A stretch of 64,000 nt of DNA from Filimonas lacunae (lineage in GTDB: Bacteria > Bacteroidota > Bacteroidia > Chitinophagales > Chitinophagaceae), in NCBI RefSeq assembly GCF_002355595.1, contig NZ_AP017422.1:7196823-7260822 (forward strand), in the 5' to 3' direction. The position numbers and the translations under genes were made by a program. Below are positions 1 to 8,688 of the stretch, piece by piece. Each line of letters starts with the position of its first letter. Positions within the stretch are counted from its first letter, which is position 1. The notes under the pieces were generated by a model. It saw only the letters and a list, made by a program, of their open reading frames with translations, was not told the origin of the DNA and did not search any database.

Positions 1-1216
1 AGCTTATCACAAGATGAGCGACGTGGTAAAGCAATATGAAGAAGAATGGGGTGTACACGCCAACGTAATTTTTTACCTGGCCGTAGCACCACAACTGGTG
101 CCCGACATTGCTACCAAACTGGGTGCATTGAAATGGTGTAAAGATTCGCAAACCGTGCGCATTGTAGTAGAGAAGCCTTTTGGACATGATCTGAAAAGCG
201 CGCGTGAGCTGAACAGTTTATTAAACAGCATCTTTACCGAAGACCAGATTTATCGCATAGATCACTACCTGGGTAAAGAAACGGTGCAAAACATCCTGGC
301 TTTACGTTTTGCCAATGCTTTGTTCGAGCCTATCTGGAACCGTAACTATATAGATCATATTCAGATTACTGCAGCAGAAACCGTAGGCGTGGAAGACCGC
401 GGCGGTTATTACGAGCAAAGCGGTGCATTGCGTGATATGGTGCAAAATCACATTTTGCAACTGTTATGTATGATTGCTATGGAAGCGCCGGTAAACTTTG
501 ATGCCAACGAAATACGCAACAAGAAAACGGATGTATTAAACGCTATCCGCCCCATCAGCCGCGATCAGGTGCATGAATATGCCGTGCGTGGCCAATACAG
601 TCATGGCTGGATGAAAGGCACTAAGGTGCAGGCTTACCGCCAGGAAAAAAGCGTGAATCCAAAATCGAATACAGAAACTTTTGCAGCGGCAAAATTCTTT
701 ATTGATAACTGGCGTTGGCAGGGTGTGCCTATTTATGTGCGCACCGGTAAATTCATGCACCAGAAATCAACGATTATTTCTATTGAGTTTAAGCAAGCGC
801 CACACTATGCGTTTCCGCAGGAAGCAGCAGACTCCTTCCGTCCTAACCGTTTAACCATTAGCATACAGCCCGAAATGGATATCAGGCTGCGTTTCCAGGC
901 TAAACGTCCGGGCCAGAGCATGACGCTGAACCCGGTAGACATGATATTCAGCTACAAAGATGCTTACGACGGACATGAGCCTGAGGCATATGAAACACTG
1001 TTGCTGGATGTAATGGAAGGAAACCCTACACAGTTTATGCGTGCCGACCAGGTAGAAGCAGGCTGGAAAGTGGTAATGCCTATTATTGAAGCATGGGAAG
1101 CCAGACCGCCGGTAGATTTCCCTAACTATGCACCAGACAGCTGGGGCCCGGAAGATGCAGAAGCATTGATTGCCCGCGATGGTCATAACTGGGTATCCTT
1201 ACCTATTAAACCGTAA
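1..1216 (+). CDS. zwf: Glucose-6-phosphate 1-dehydrogenase, 5' end cut by window
   Basis: This enzyme oxidises glucose 6-phosphate with NADP in the first step of the oxidative pentose phosphate pathway. The open frame runs in from base 2 without a start, so the N-terminal nucleotide-binding segment (GxxGDL loop, roughly the first 100 residues) lies outside the window. The rest is diagnostic: EKPFG, the substrate-binding RIDHYLGKE motif (about codons 81-89 counted from the internal Met at base 14), and the large C-terminal domain with GGYYEQSGALRDMVQNH. The next pathway gene, pgl, follows after 84 bases with a hairpin between them. The Met at base 14 is internal. Identification is very secure. 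Confidence 0.96.
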   Translation, partial: AYHKMSDVVKQYEEEWGVHANVIFYLAVAPQLVPDIATKLGALKWCKDSQTVRIVVEKPFGHDLKSARELNSLLNSIFTEDQIYRIDHYLGKETVQNILALRFANALFEPIWNRNYIDHIQITAAETVGVEDRGGYYEQSGALRDMVQNHILQLLCMIAMEAPVNFDANEIRNKKTDVLNAIRPISRDQVHEYAVRGQYSHGWMKGTKVQAYRQEKSVNPKSNTETFAAAKFFIDNWRWQGVPIYVRTGKFMHQKSTIISIEFKQAPHYAFPQEAADSFRPNRLTISIQPEMDIRLRFQAKRPGQSMTLNPVDMIFSYKDAYDGHEPEAYETLLLDVMEGNPTQFMRADQVEAGWKVVMPIIEAWEARPPVDFPNYAPDSWGPEDAEALIARDGHNWVSLPIKP

Positions 1217-1245
1217 CACAGGTTTATTCCAATGAAATCACATAA

Positions 1246-1287
1246 GAGGTGGAAACGGCAATTCAAAAGCGTTTCCACTTCGTTTTT
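1246..1287 (+). terminator. Hairpin with T-run between zwf and pgl
   Basis: The arms GTGGAAACG (1249-1257) and CGTTTCCAC (1270-1278) are perfectly complementary and extend outward by three more pairs, one of them G-U. A short T-run follows at 1283-1287. It looks like an intrinsic terminator or attenuator placed inside the zwf-pgl operon, so pgl may be expressed at a lower level or separately. Confidence 0.6.
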
Positions 1288-1300
1288 AATATCATAGACT

Positions 1301-2026
1301 ATGCAATTACATATTTCCGAAAACTTAGACAAACTGAGCACAGGAGTGGCAGACTGGCTGGTGCAGTATATAAAGCAGGTGCTGCAAAAGCAGGATCGTT
1401 TTACCATTGCACTTTCTGGTGGCAGCACTCCCAAGAAATTACACGAATTACTGGTTACTGATAAATACCGCAACGAAATAGAATGGAGCAAGCTGCATTT
1501 TTTCTGGGGTGATGAGCGTTATGTGCCTTTAACGGACGAACGCAGCAATGCTAAAATGGCTTACGACACGTTGCTCAATCATGTGCCTGTGAATGAAGCG
1601 CAAATTCATATTATGCGCCCGGACGTTGCGCCCGAAGAGTCAGCTGCGGAGTATGAAAAACTGTTGCACAACTATTTCGACGGTAAGCCAACCACCTTTG
1701 ACCTGGTGTTATTAGGCATGGGTGATGATGGACATACCCTGTCATTATTCCCTGGCAAAACAGAAGTGATACACGAACAAAAACTGTGGGCTATTTCGCT
1801 GTGGCTGGAGTCGCAAAATATGTATCGTATCACTTTAACAGCACCTGTGGTGAACAAAGCTGCCTGTGTGGTTTTTCTGGCTGCCGGCGCAAACAAAACA
1901 ACCGTTTTAAAAGAAGTGATAACAGGAGCCTACAACCCTGATTTATATCCTTCACAAGTAATAAAACCAGAGAGTGGTCAGCTGATTTGGTTTGTAGATC
2001 AGGCTGCGGCTGGTAATTTAAGCTAA
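1301..2026 (+). CDS. pgl: 6-phosphogluconolactonase (DevB/Pgl family)
   Basis: This enzyme hydrolyses 6-phosphogluconolactone to 6-phosphogluconate, the second step of the oxidative pentose phosphate pathway, in the cytoplasm. The 241 residues carry the family signatures SGGSTP (39-44), WGDERYVP (about 69-76) and GMGDDGHTLSLFPG (about 139-152), in the usual order and spacing for a glucosamine-6-phosphate-isomerase-like fold. Length is normal. It sits directly behind zwf, so the two sequential enzymes are probably co-regulated, subject to the hairpin upstream. It is followed by a strong terminator at 2048. The start at ATG 1301 is the only one that keeps the first helix. Confidence 0.95.
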   Translation: MQLHISENLDKLSTGVADWLVQYIKQVLQKQDRFTIALSGGSTPKKLHELLVTDKYRNEIEWSKLHFFWGDERYVPLTDERSNAKMAYDTLLNHVPVNEAQIHIMRPDVAPEESAAEYEKLLHNYFDGKPTTFDLVLLGMGDDGHTLSLFPGKTEVIHEQKLWAISLWLESQNMYRITLTAPVVNKAACVVFLAAGANKTTVLKEVITGAYNPDLYPSQVIKPESGQLIWFVDQAAAGNLS

Positions 2027-2047
2027 TCCTTATTGGCAATGCATTTG

Positions 2048-2086
2048 GACCATTTTCCTGACGCCAGGAAAATGGTCTGTTTTTTT
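2048..2086 (+). terminator. Strong intrinsic terminator after pgl
   Basis: A perfect 13-base-pair stem (2048-2060 with 2065-2077) closes a four-base ACGC loop and is followed by seven T. It ends the zwf-pgl transcript. It also lies just beyond the stop codon of the convergent amidase gene. Confidence 0.9.
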
Positions 2087-2096
2087 CCATTATCTA

Positions 2097-3272
2097 CTAC
2101 TCTTCCATCGCCGCAATCCAGTTTTGAATGCCACGCATAATGCGTGCTGCCACTTTGGTTCTGAACTCCGGACTCATAATTAATTTCTCGTCCTGCTTAT
2201 TACTGAGGAAGGCTATTTCTACTAACGCATTCGGATAGTCTATAGGTCCGTTGAGTGCAAAATTGAAATTGCCTACGTTACCATACTCTGCCAGTCCTAA
2301 CGACAACATTTGCTTTAACAATGCCTGGCTTAACGGGCGGAAGCCTATGTAGCGGTAGAAAGTACCTACACCCCGCATGGTATCTGAATTAGAAGAATTC
2401 AGGTGCAGGCTGATAAGCACATCAGGGTTAAATTGTAAAAGGCCATCTACGCGTTCGGGCATGCTTAGTGTAGTGTCTTTGGTGCGTGTCATATATACAT
2501 TGGTAACACCCGCTTCGCGTAAGGTGGTTTCCAGTTGTTTGGCAAATTGAAGTGTATATGTTTTTTCCAGTACACGGCTGGTTACACCTTCTGCGCCACC
2601 GTTGCTGCCACCGTGTCCTGCATCAATAGCTATACGCAGATTGCGCAGTGTTAATGGATAAGGCTGACGTTTAACGCGGATGACTAATACATTAGAAGCA
2701 CTGTCGTAATAAATATGATGGCCCCAATGCTGATCGTGCTTTAGCTCTATTACCGCGCGTAGTACATCATCTTCCGGTTGTTCGTACCAGGTGTTTTGTA
2801 TTTCCTTTACGTTACTAAGTTGTGTGATCCAGTTGGTATTGCTGGTAGCGCCATAGATGTCAACTACAATGCGCGATGGGTTCATTTGCTGTACACTTTT
2901 ATAAGGCAGCTTTTCATCCAGTATAATCTTTACATAATCAAACAGGCTATCGCCATAAACATTCCAGTTTTGCGAGAGGTGGTAAGGTTTGGATATCAGC
3001 AAAGAATCGCGCTTTACAGCTGTTTTAGGCATATAAGCATAGTGGTAACCGGATAGCTTTACCTTATAATTTTCTTTGGTACTGTCTACCACGCAAATGG
3101 CAATGTTGGAATCGAGGTAGGTCATTTTAGCGCCACCCAGCCTGTCTTCGCCAAGGCCATATAATAAGTGTGGTAGTTTGCCGGTGGTGCGGCCCATCCA
3201 GTAGGAGGTTTGCTGCTGTGCTTTTGCAAAGGTGGTACAGATTGTCAGGGTTAGAATTACTATTGCTTTCAT
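2097..3272 (-). CDS. N-acetylmuramoyl-L-alanine amidase (Amidase_3), exported
   Basis: This is a zinc amidase that cleaves the lactyl-alanine bond of peptidoglycan, exported to the periplasm or envelope. Residues 1-18 form a signal peptide ending FAKA. A middle beta-rich region (about 105-205) resembles an AMIN-type targeting domain. The Amidase_3 domain starts near 211: DAGHGG gives the first zinc histidine (about 220), LEKTYT the glutamate (236), SLHLNSS the second histidine (290), and VEIAFLSN (351-358) the catalytic glutamate. Length (391) suits the AmiC type. It is divergent from the flavoprotein at 3314, with 41 bases between. Substrate class is secure; the exact cell-division role is inferred. 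Confidence 0.9.
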   Translation of the reverse strand: MKAIVILTLTICTTFAKAQQQTSYWMGRTTGKLPHLLYGLGEDRLGGAKMTYLDSNIAICVVDSTKENYKVKLSGYHYAYMPKTAVKRDSLLISKPYHLSQNWNVYGDSLFDYVKIILDEKLPYKSVQQMNPSRIVVDIYGATSNTNWITQLSNVKEIQNTWYEQPEDDVLRAVIELKHDQHWGHHIYYDSASNVLVIRVKRQPYPLTLRNLRIAIDAGHGGSNGGAEGVTSRVLEKTYTLQFAKQLETTLREAGVTNVYMTRTKDTTLSMPERVDGLLQFNPDVLISLHLNSSNSDTMRGVGTFYRYIGFRPLSQALLKQMLSLGLAEYGNVGNFNFALNGPIDYPNALVEIAFLSNKQDEKLIMSPEFRTKVAARIMRGIQNWIAAMEE

Positions 3273-3300
3273 AGATTGAAGTTAAGCAAAGCGGGACAAT

Positions 3301-3308
3301 TATCTTTG
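3301..3308 (+). promoter_or_regulatory. Bacteroidota -7 box TATCTTTG
   Basis: TATCTTTG matches TAnnTTTG exactly. A TTG at 3276-3278 lies 22 bases upstream and could serve as the -33 element. The ATG at 3314 begins five bases after the box, so the predicted transcript has almost no leader. Confidence 0.5.
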
Positions 3309-3313
3309 GGGGC

Positions 3314-4405
3314 ATGACCAACCAGTTACATCATCCATCTGTTTGCCTGACACCGGAGCAAACAACTATCATACGCAATAATGTACACAAAGCAGAAGCT
3401 GCGGAACAGCTACAACCGGAACAAATAGCATTGGCAGTGGAGCAGCGCTGGTTTACTATGCTTGTTCCACTGCAATACAATGGCCTGCAAAAAGCATTGC
3501 CCGAAATGGTGCGGCTGGAAGAAGCTATTGCCTGGGCGGATGGCAGTATGGGTTGGGTGGTTACCCTGTGTTCGGGAGCGGGGTGGTTCGGGGGCTTTAT
3601 GCAGCCTTCACTGGCAGATGCTGTTTTTGCTAACCCACATGCCTGCCTGGCAGGTAGTGGCGCCGCTACAGGCACCGCAGAAGAAACGGCAGAAGGTTAC
3701 CTGGTAAGCGGTAAATGGTGGCATGCCAGTGGGGCGCCACACAACACGGTATTTACAGCGAATTGTCGGCTGGTAAAAGAGGGCAAAGTGCTTACGGATG
3801 CAGCGGGGCAGCCGTTGGTAAAAGCCTTTGCGTTAATGCGGGAAGAAGTAACATTGATACCCACCTGGCAATCGTTTGGATTAGTAGCTACTGCCAGCCA
3901 TGCTTTTGAAGTACAGCAATTGCTGGTGCCTGCTAACCGTTTATTTGCGATAGAGCCTGACGCCGCGATTATAAAAGCTCCTTTATATCAGTATCCCTTT
4001 TTACAACTGGCAGAAGTAACACTGGCAGCTAATATCTCAGGCATGGCGCTGCATTTTATAGAAGAAGCCGAAGCTATAGTGCAACAGAAAAATGAGAAAG
4101 AACAGCCTGTAGCGCAACAGTATGTAAGAGATGCACAGGAAATGATGGAACAGGCAAGACGTATATTTTATACAAGTTTGGATGCCTCCTGGCAACAGCA
4201 GGTGTTTACAGGTGAGGTTTCGGTAGAAGCGTTGCAGGAGATAAGTGTTGCTGCGCGTACACTGGCCGCAAAAAGCATACAGGCTGTGCAAATGTTATAT
4301 TCTTATTGCGGGCTGGCAGCGGCTAATAAACACAGCGTGATTAACCAGGTATGGCGAGATATTCATACGGCTAGTCAGCATAGTTTGCTGGTATATCCTC
4401 GTTAA
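3314..4405 (+). CDS. Acyl-CoA-dehydrogenase-like flavoprotein
   Basis: This 363-residue protein has the N-terminal helical domain, beta domain and C-terminal helices of the acyl-CoA dehydrogenase fold. The run EEAIAWADGSMGWVVTL (about 70-86) and the segment LAGSGAATGTAEETAEGYLVSGKW resemble the flavin-dependent monooxygenase branch (HpaB/DszC-like), where the loop binds FMN or FAD, more than beta-oxidation enzymes. The usual catalytic glutamate context of true acyl-CoA dehydrogenases (YEGTNE) is absent. It stands alone, divergent from the amidase, so context does not give a substrate. The fold is likely, the reaction unknown. Confidence 0.75.
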   Translation: MTNQLHHPSVCLTPEQTTIIRNNVHKAEAAEQLQPEQIALAVEQRWFTMLVPLQYNGLQKALPEMVRLEEAIAWADGSMGWVVTLCSGAGWFGGFMQPSLADAVFANPHACLAGSGAATGTAEETAEGYLVSGKWWHASGAPHNTVFTANCRLVKEGKVLTDAAGQPLVKAFALMREEVTLIPTWQSFGLVATASHAFEVQQLLVPANRLFAIEPDAAIIKAPLYQYPFLQLAEVTLAANISGMALHFIEEAEAIVQQKNEKEQPVAQQYVRDAQEMMEQARRIFYTSLDASWQQQVFTGEVSVEALQEISVAARTLAAKSIQAVQMLYSYCGLAAANKHSVINQVWRDIHTASQHSLLVYPR

Positions 4406-4469
4406 ATAATCCATAAATCTAAAATTTATTATATTGCCGGCTATACCCAAAAAATTTAACCTGTAGAAA

Positions 4470-5402
4470 ATGAGGAAGCATTTACTGCTACTATTTACAA
4501 TGACTGGCTGCGTTACATTAGGTATGGCGCAGGACAAAACAATTCAGAACCTTCAAACGGAAGGGTCAAGGGCTATTAAGAAAGATGCTGCGGACACAAC
4601 AAAAAAAACGTGGAAAAAAGGGGGTTTGTTCAGCTTAAACCTGTCGCAGGCAGCACTCAGTAACTGGAGTGCGGGCGGTGATAATTTTTCAATGGCCATT
4701 ACAGCCTACACGAACATGTTTGCCTTTTATAAAAAAGGAAAGCATAGCTGGGATAATACGCTGGACATTAACTTCGGCTATGTAAATACAACCAGCTTAG
4801 GCGCCCGTAAGAACGACGACCGGGTGGATTACCTGAGTAAGTATGGTTATGAATTAAATGAAAAGCTGAACCTGGCGGGATTGTTTAACTTCAGAACCCA
4901 AATGTTGCGTGGCTATACGTATGATGGAACAGAAAGAACATTCGCTTCTACATTTCTGGCTCCTGCTTATGTAACCTTGTCTTTGGGTTTGGACTATCAC
5001 CCGGTTAAAAACCTGAGCATCTTTGTGTCTCCTGTATCTTCCCGTTGGGTTATTGTAAAGGATGATTCCTTATCTGCGAGGGGTATGTATGGTGTTGACA
5101 CCGGCCGTCACAGCAAAAACGAAATGGGTGCTTATGCCACCATTAACTACACTGCCAAGATAAATGATAACGTAAGTTATAAAGGCAGGATGGATCTGTT
5201 CTCTAACTATAAGCACAATCCGCAGAATGTAGATTTATATATGACGAACCTGTTTGCGGTGAAAATATCAAGAGTATTATCTGCCACCTGGAGCCTGGAT
5301 TTAATTTACGATGATGATACCAAGCTGTTTGGTCCGGATAAAAACTCTGCCGGTTTGCAGTTGAAATCGGTGGTAGGTGCAGGCTTATTGGTGAAATTTT
5401 AA
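4470..5402 (+). CDS. DUF3078 family outer-membrane beta-barrel protein
   Basis: This is an exported 310-residue protein with a signal peptide (MRKHLLLLFTMTGCVTLGMAQ), then a short linker and a beta-barrel rich in alternating aromatic strands. The segment WKKGGLFSLNLSQAALSNW followed by AGGDN is the typical opening of the DUF3078 family of Bacteroidota. The last residue is phenylalanine (LLVKF), the usual outer-membrane insertion signal read by BamA. It is monocistronic: 64 bases separate it from the gene before, and a long bidirectional terminator follows. The function of the family is not known to me; envelope location is well supported. Confidence 0.85.
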   Translation: MRKHLLLLFTMTGCVTLGMAQDKTIQNLQTEGSRAIKKDAADTTKKTWKKGGLFSLNLSQAALSNWSAGGDNFSMAITAYTNMFAFYKKGKHSWDNTLDINFGYVNTTSLGARKNDDRVDYLSKYGYELNEKLNLAGLFNFRTQMLRGYTYDGTERTFASTFLAPAYVTLSLGLDYHPVKNLSIFVSPVSSRWVIVKDDSLSARGMYGVDTGRHSKNEMGAYATINYTAKINDNVSYKGRMDLFSNYKHNPQNVDLYMTNLFAVKISRVLSATWSLDLIYDDDTKLFGPDKNSAGLQLKSVVGAGLLVKF

Positions 5403-5450
5403 AGAAGCTGTTTACAAGCGTGTGTTTGCCTGAACAGGTGAACCGCCTAA

Positions 5451-5498
5451 TAAAATAATAAAGGCCGGAGCTGAACAGCTCCGGCCTTTATTATTTTA
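5451..5498. terminator. Perfect 22-bp palindromic bidirectional terminator
   Basis: Bases 5451-5472 and 5477-5498 are perfectly complementary across a four-base GAAC loop. The GC core AAGGCCGGAGCT (5461-5472) is flanked by an A/T stretch on each side, giving a T-rich tail on both strands. It lies between two convergent genes and should terminate both. Confidence 0.93.
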
Positions 5499-5511
5499 GC
5501 GATTGTTATGA

Positions 5512-7305
5512 TTAAAAAGCATATTTCTGAGCGTCGATAAGCTTGTCGGCAATACGTCTGCGGGCAGCTTTAGTATTAAACGGCTCTACTTTGGTAAAGC
5601 GTTTTAAACCTATGTGCATCATGCGCAATTCATCGCCTTCTGCAAAGCTGTTCAGTGCATCTTTACCTGATTTATTAATGCGGTCGGCTGCATCGTAAAT
5701 ATAGGTTTGTACAATGTCGTTGATGAGTGCAGCATCTTCCTTACCTGATTTCTCCGTCAATTTTATTAAGCGTAATAAAGCGCTTTCGGCATGGTAAGTT
5801 TCAATGGCCATATCGGCAATGTTCATTAACAGCTCCTGTTCTTTATCCAGGCTCATCATCAGTTTTTGTACAGCAGCGCCGGCTGTCATTAAAATGGCCT
5901 TTTTAAAGTTGACAATGTATTTCTTCTCTTTGGCAAATGGTTCTTCATCACCAGAGCCGAAATCAGGAATGCTCATTAGTTCTTTAGACACTGCCAGTGC
6001 AGGGCCCATGAGGTCCAGCTTGCCTTTCATGGCGCGTTTCAGCGTCATATCCAGGGTGAGCAGGCGGTTGATTTCGTTAGTGCCTTCGTAAATACGGTTG
6101 ATGCGGCTATCGCGATAGGATTTGCTGATTTCGTATTCATCACTGAACCCGTTACCACCATGCACCTGAACACCTTCGTCTACTACAAAGTCGAGGGTTT
6201 CGCTACCGAACACTTTTAAGATGGCGCACTCAATAGCAAACTCTTCTGCAGCGCCTAACAGGGCCTTATCAAAAGAGGCGCCACTGGCCAGCAACTCATG
6301 TTCTTTATTATCGATCCACTTAGCCGCGCGGTACAGGCCGCTTTCGGCTACCCATATGCGGATGGCTATTTCGGCCAGCTTATGTTTGATAGCGCCAAAG
6401 TTGGCAATAGGTTGTTTAAACTGTTCGCGGGTAACAGCATACTGAATAGTGGTGGTAGCTGCTTCTTTAGCGCCGCCCAGTGCAGCTGCATCCAGCTTTA
6501 AACGGCCAATGTTTAAGATGTTGAAGGCAATGATATGACCACGGCCAATTTCGCCCAGCACGTTTTCAACAGGTACTTTACAGTCCTGGAAATATAACTG
6601 TACGGTAGAGGAGCCTTTAATACCCATTTTGTGTTCTTCCGGGCCTTGTGTAAAGCCTTCAAAACCTCTTTCTACAATAAAGCCGGTGAACTGGTCGCCA
6701 TTGATTTTGGCAAATACGGTATACACATCGGCGAAGCCACCGTTGGTGATCCAGCATTTTTGACCATTGAGTATATAATGCTTTCCATCGGCACTTAAAG
6801 TGGCGGTGGTTTTAGCGCCCAGGGCATCACTGCCGCTGTTGGGTTCGGTTAAACCGTAAGCACCCTTCCACTCGCCGCTGGCCAGTTTAGGAATGTATTT
6901 CTGCTTTTGTTCTTCGGTACCAAAGTACAGGATAGGCAACGAGCCTATGCCGGTGTGGGCAGCAATGGCAACGGAAAAAGAATGTCCGGCACCCAGCCCC
7001 TCATTTACAATGGTAGCGGTAATAAAATCTTTACCCAGGCCGCCGTAAGCTTCCGGAAAGGCGGTGGATAACAGGCCCTGCTCACCTGCTTTTTCCAGCA
7101 GCGAAGCCATCAGCCCTTCTTCCTGTTTTTCAATTCTGTCTGCAACCGGTCGCACCTCCGTTTTTAAGAACTGGTGGCACATATCCATAATCATCCGCTC
7201 CTCTTCATTGAAGTCTTCCGGTGTAAACGTATCAAAGGGGTTGCTTTCTTTAATAAGCCATTCCCCACCAGCCAGGGCTTGTTGTTGAGATGTTTCCGTG
7301 CTCAT
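5512..7305 (-). CDS. Acyl-CoA dehydrogenase, long Bacteroidota type
   Basis: This enzyme introduces the alpha-beta double bond of acyl-CoA in beta-oxidation, passing electrons from FAD to an electron-transfer flavoprotein. The protein has 597 residues: an acyl-CoA dehydrogenase core (about 30-440) and a C-terminal helical extension. Visible signatures are GAYGLTEPNSGSDA, KCWITNGGFADVYTVFAK, VQVHGGNGFSDEYE and IYEGTNEINR, the last containing the usual catalytic glutamate. Twenty-five bases upstream lies a MarR regulator on the same strand, which probably controls or is co-transcribed with it. The exact chain length preference cannot be read. Confidence 0.92.
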   Translation of the reverse strand: MSTETSQQQALAGGEWLIKESNPFDTFTPEDFNEEERMIMDMCHQFLKTEVRPVADRIEKQEEGLMASLLEKAGEQGLLSTAFPEAYGGLGKDFITATIVNEGLGAGHSFSVAIAAHTGIGSLPILYFGTEEQKQKYIPKLASGEWKGAYGLTEPNSGSDALGAKTTATLSADGKHYILNGQKCWITNGGFADVYTVFAKINGDQFTGFIVERGFEGFTQGPEEHKMGIKGSSTVQLYFQDCKVPVENVLGEIGRGHIIAFNILNIGRLKLDAAALGGAKEAATTTIQYAVTREQFKQPIANFGAIKHKLAEIAIRIWVAESGLYRAAKWIDNKEHELLASGASFDKALLGAAEEFAIECAILKVFGSETLDFVVDEGVQVHGGNGFSDEYEISKSYRDSRINRIYEGTNEINRLLTLDMTLKRAMKGKLDLMGPALAVSKELMSIPDFGSGDEEPFAKEKKYIVNFKKAILMTAGAAVQKLMMSLDKEQELLMNIADMAIETYHAESALLRLIKLTEKSGKEDAALINDIVQTYIYDAADRINKSGKDALNSFAEGDELRMMHIGLKRFTKVEPFNTKAARRRIADKLIDAQKYAF

Positions 7306-7330
7306 AGTATGATAGTTTAAAATGGATTGA

Positions 7331-7771
7331 TTATTTGAGATTATCGTAAACCTGCTGTAATACCTTTTTGGTAACTTCTATATCAGCTTTGTTCACCTCG
7401 GCAAGGGCTTCTTCCATAGTCTGGTTGGCAAGCTGTATGGTCGTTTCCTGTAACTCACGGGCGCTTTCTGTTAAGTATACCAGGTTAATGCGCCGGTCTT
7501 CCTTGGACGAAACCCTTTTTACCAGGTTTTGCTTTTCCAGGTTGTCTACCAGGCGTGTAATGCTGGGCTTATCGCGAAACGTACGGTTGCATAGCTCCTG
7601 CTGGCTTAAGCCATCTTCTTTCCACAGGTGATATAACAAGCTCCACTGCTCAATGGTTACGTCCAGACCGGCCTGCCGGAAGTTTTTTTGTAAGCGTCGC
7701 GCCACCGCTATGGAAGCCATACCAGTGATAACGCTGTACAGTTCACCTCTTTTAAATTGGATACCGGTCAT
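7331..7771 (-). CDS. MarR family transcriptional regulator
   Basis: This 146-residue winged-helix dimer carries the MarR core: WSLLYHLWKEDGLSQQELCN (helix-turn-helix entry), DKPSITRLVDNLEKQNLVKR (recognition helix) and VSSKEDRRINLVYLTE (wing with the family DxR pattern). It lies upstream of the acyl-CoA dehydrogenase in the same direction with a 25-base gap, so it probably forms an operon with it and may sense an acyl-CoA or another small ligand. A near-palindromic stretch between 7772 and 7800 could be its operator, but I could not define it well. Confidence 0.9.
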   Translation of the reverse strand: MTGIQFKRGELYSVITGMASIAVARRLQKNFRQAGLDVTIEQWSLLYHLWKEDGLSQQELCNRTFRDKPSITRLVDNLEKQNLVKRVSSKEDRRINLVYLTESARELQETTIQLANQTMEEALAEVNKADIEVTKKVLQQVYDNLK

Positions 7772-7864
7772 ATTAGTTAGTTATGCAACTATTTCAAAGT
7801 TGGCTTGTTTTATTTAAAACTCCAACTATTGTTCCCTTAAAATTTTGTGTAAGATTGTGTATTT

Positions 7865-8668
7865 ATGGAACAGTTTATCAGCTACGGCCAGTCACGCATT
7901 TTTTGTGAAAAAACAGGGAACGGGCCGGCTATTGCCTTTTGTTTTCATGGCTACGGAGAGAATTGCTATACCTATAACCAGCTGGCTATCAGCCTGGAAG
8001 ATACGCATACCGTGTATGCATTTGACCTGCCTTTGCATGGCAGAACAGAATGGAACGAGGGCTTAACCTGCACCCCGGCCATGTGGCAGGAGATTACTAC
8101 CCAATGCAACCCGGAAAATAAACCGGTTACCTTAATCGGTTACAGCATTGGCGGACGCATTGCTCTTTCGTTATATCAATGTTATGCAACCTGTTATAAT
8201 AAACTGGTGCTGATTGCTCCTGACGGGCTGCACACCAATTTCTGGTACTGGTTCAGCACCCAAACCTGGATGGGCAACCGGGTGTTTAAGCATACCATAG
8301 CCCACCCGAAGTTTATTTTTAGCCTGGTGACCATTGCCGACAAAACCGGGTTGATTAATAAGGCGATGTATAAGATCACCCGCCATTATATTGATAACAC
8401 AGAACAACGGCAAAACCTGTATTCGCGCTGGACGGTTTTGCGCCGGTTTATCCCTTCGCTGCGAACGATACAGCAGCTGGTTACAGCAAACCATACACAG
8501 GTACGCCTGTTGTTTGGTAAGTACGATAAAGTCATATTAAGCCGTAATGGTTATCGTTTTATTGAACCACTGCACCAGCAACAGGCACAGGTGCAGGTGA
8601 TAGATGCAGGCCACCAGCTATTGAAGGAAAAGTATCTGCCGTTGATAGCTAAACTGGTAGTTGAATAA
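7865..8668 (+). CDS. Alpha/beta hydrolase
   Basis: This 267-residue hydrolase of the alpha/beta fold has the oxyanion segment FCFHGYGEN, the nucleophile elbow GYSIGG (serine at the GxSxG centre) and a late histidine in DAGHQLLKEK. The lid region between (about 125-190) is rich in aromatic residues, which fits an esterase or thioesterase with a bulky substrate. It starts 93 bases from the divergent MarR gene and is followed after 20 bases by a glycosyltransferase in the same direction. The substrate is not evident. Confidence 0.85.
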   Translation: MEQFISYGQSRIFCEKTGNGPAIAFCFHGYGENCYTYNQLAISLEDTHTVYAFDLPLHGRTEWNEGLTCTPAMWQEITTQCNPENKPVTLIGYSIGGRIALSLYQCYATCYNKLVLIAPDGLHTNFWYWFSTQTWMGNRVFKHTIAHPKFIFSLVTIADKTGLINKAMYKITRHYIDNTEQRQNLYSRWTVLRRFIPSLRTIQQLVTANHTQVRLLFGKYDKVILSRNGYRFIEPLHQQQAQVQVIDAGHQLLKEKYLPLIAKLVVE

Positions 8669-8688
8669 TATTAGCTTTCTTTGTTGTA

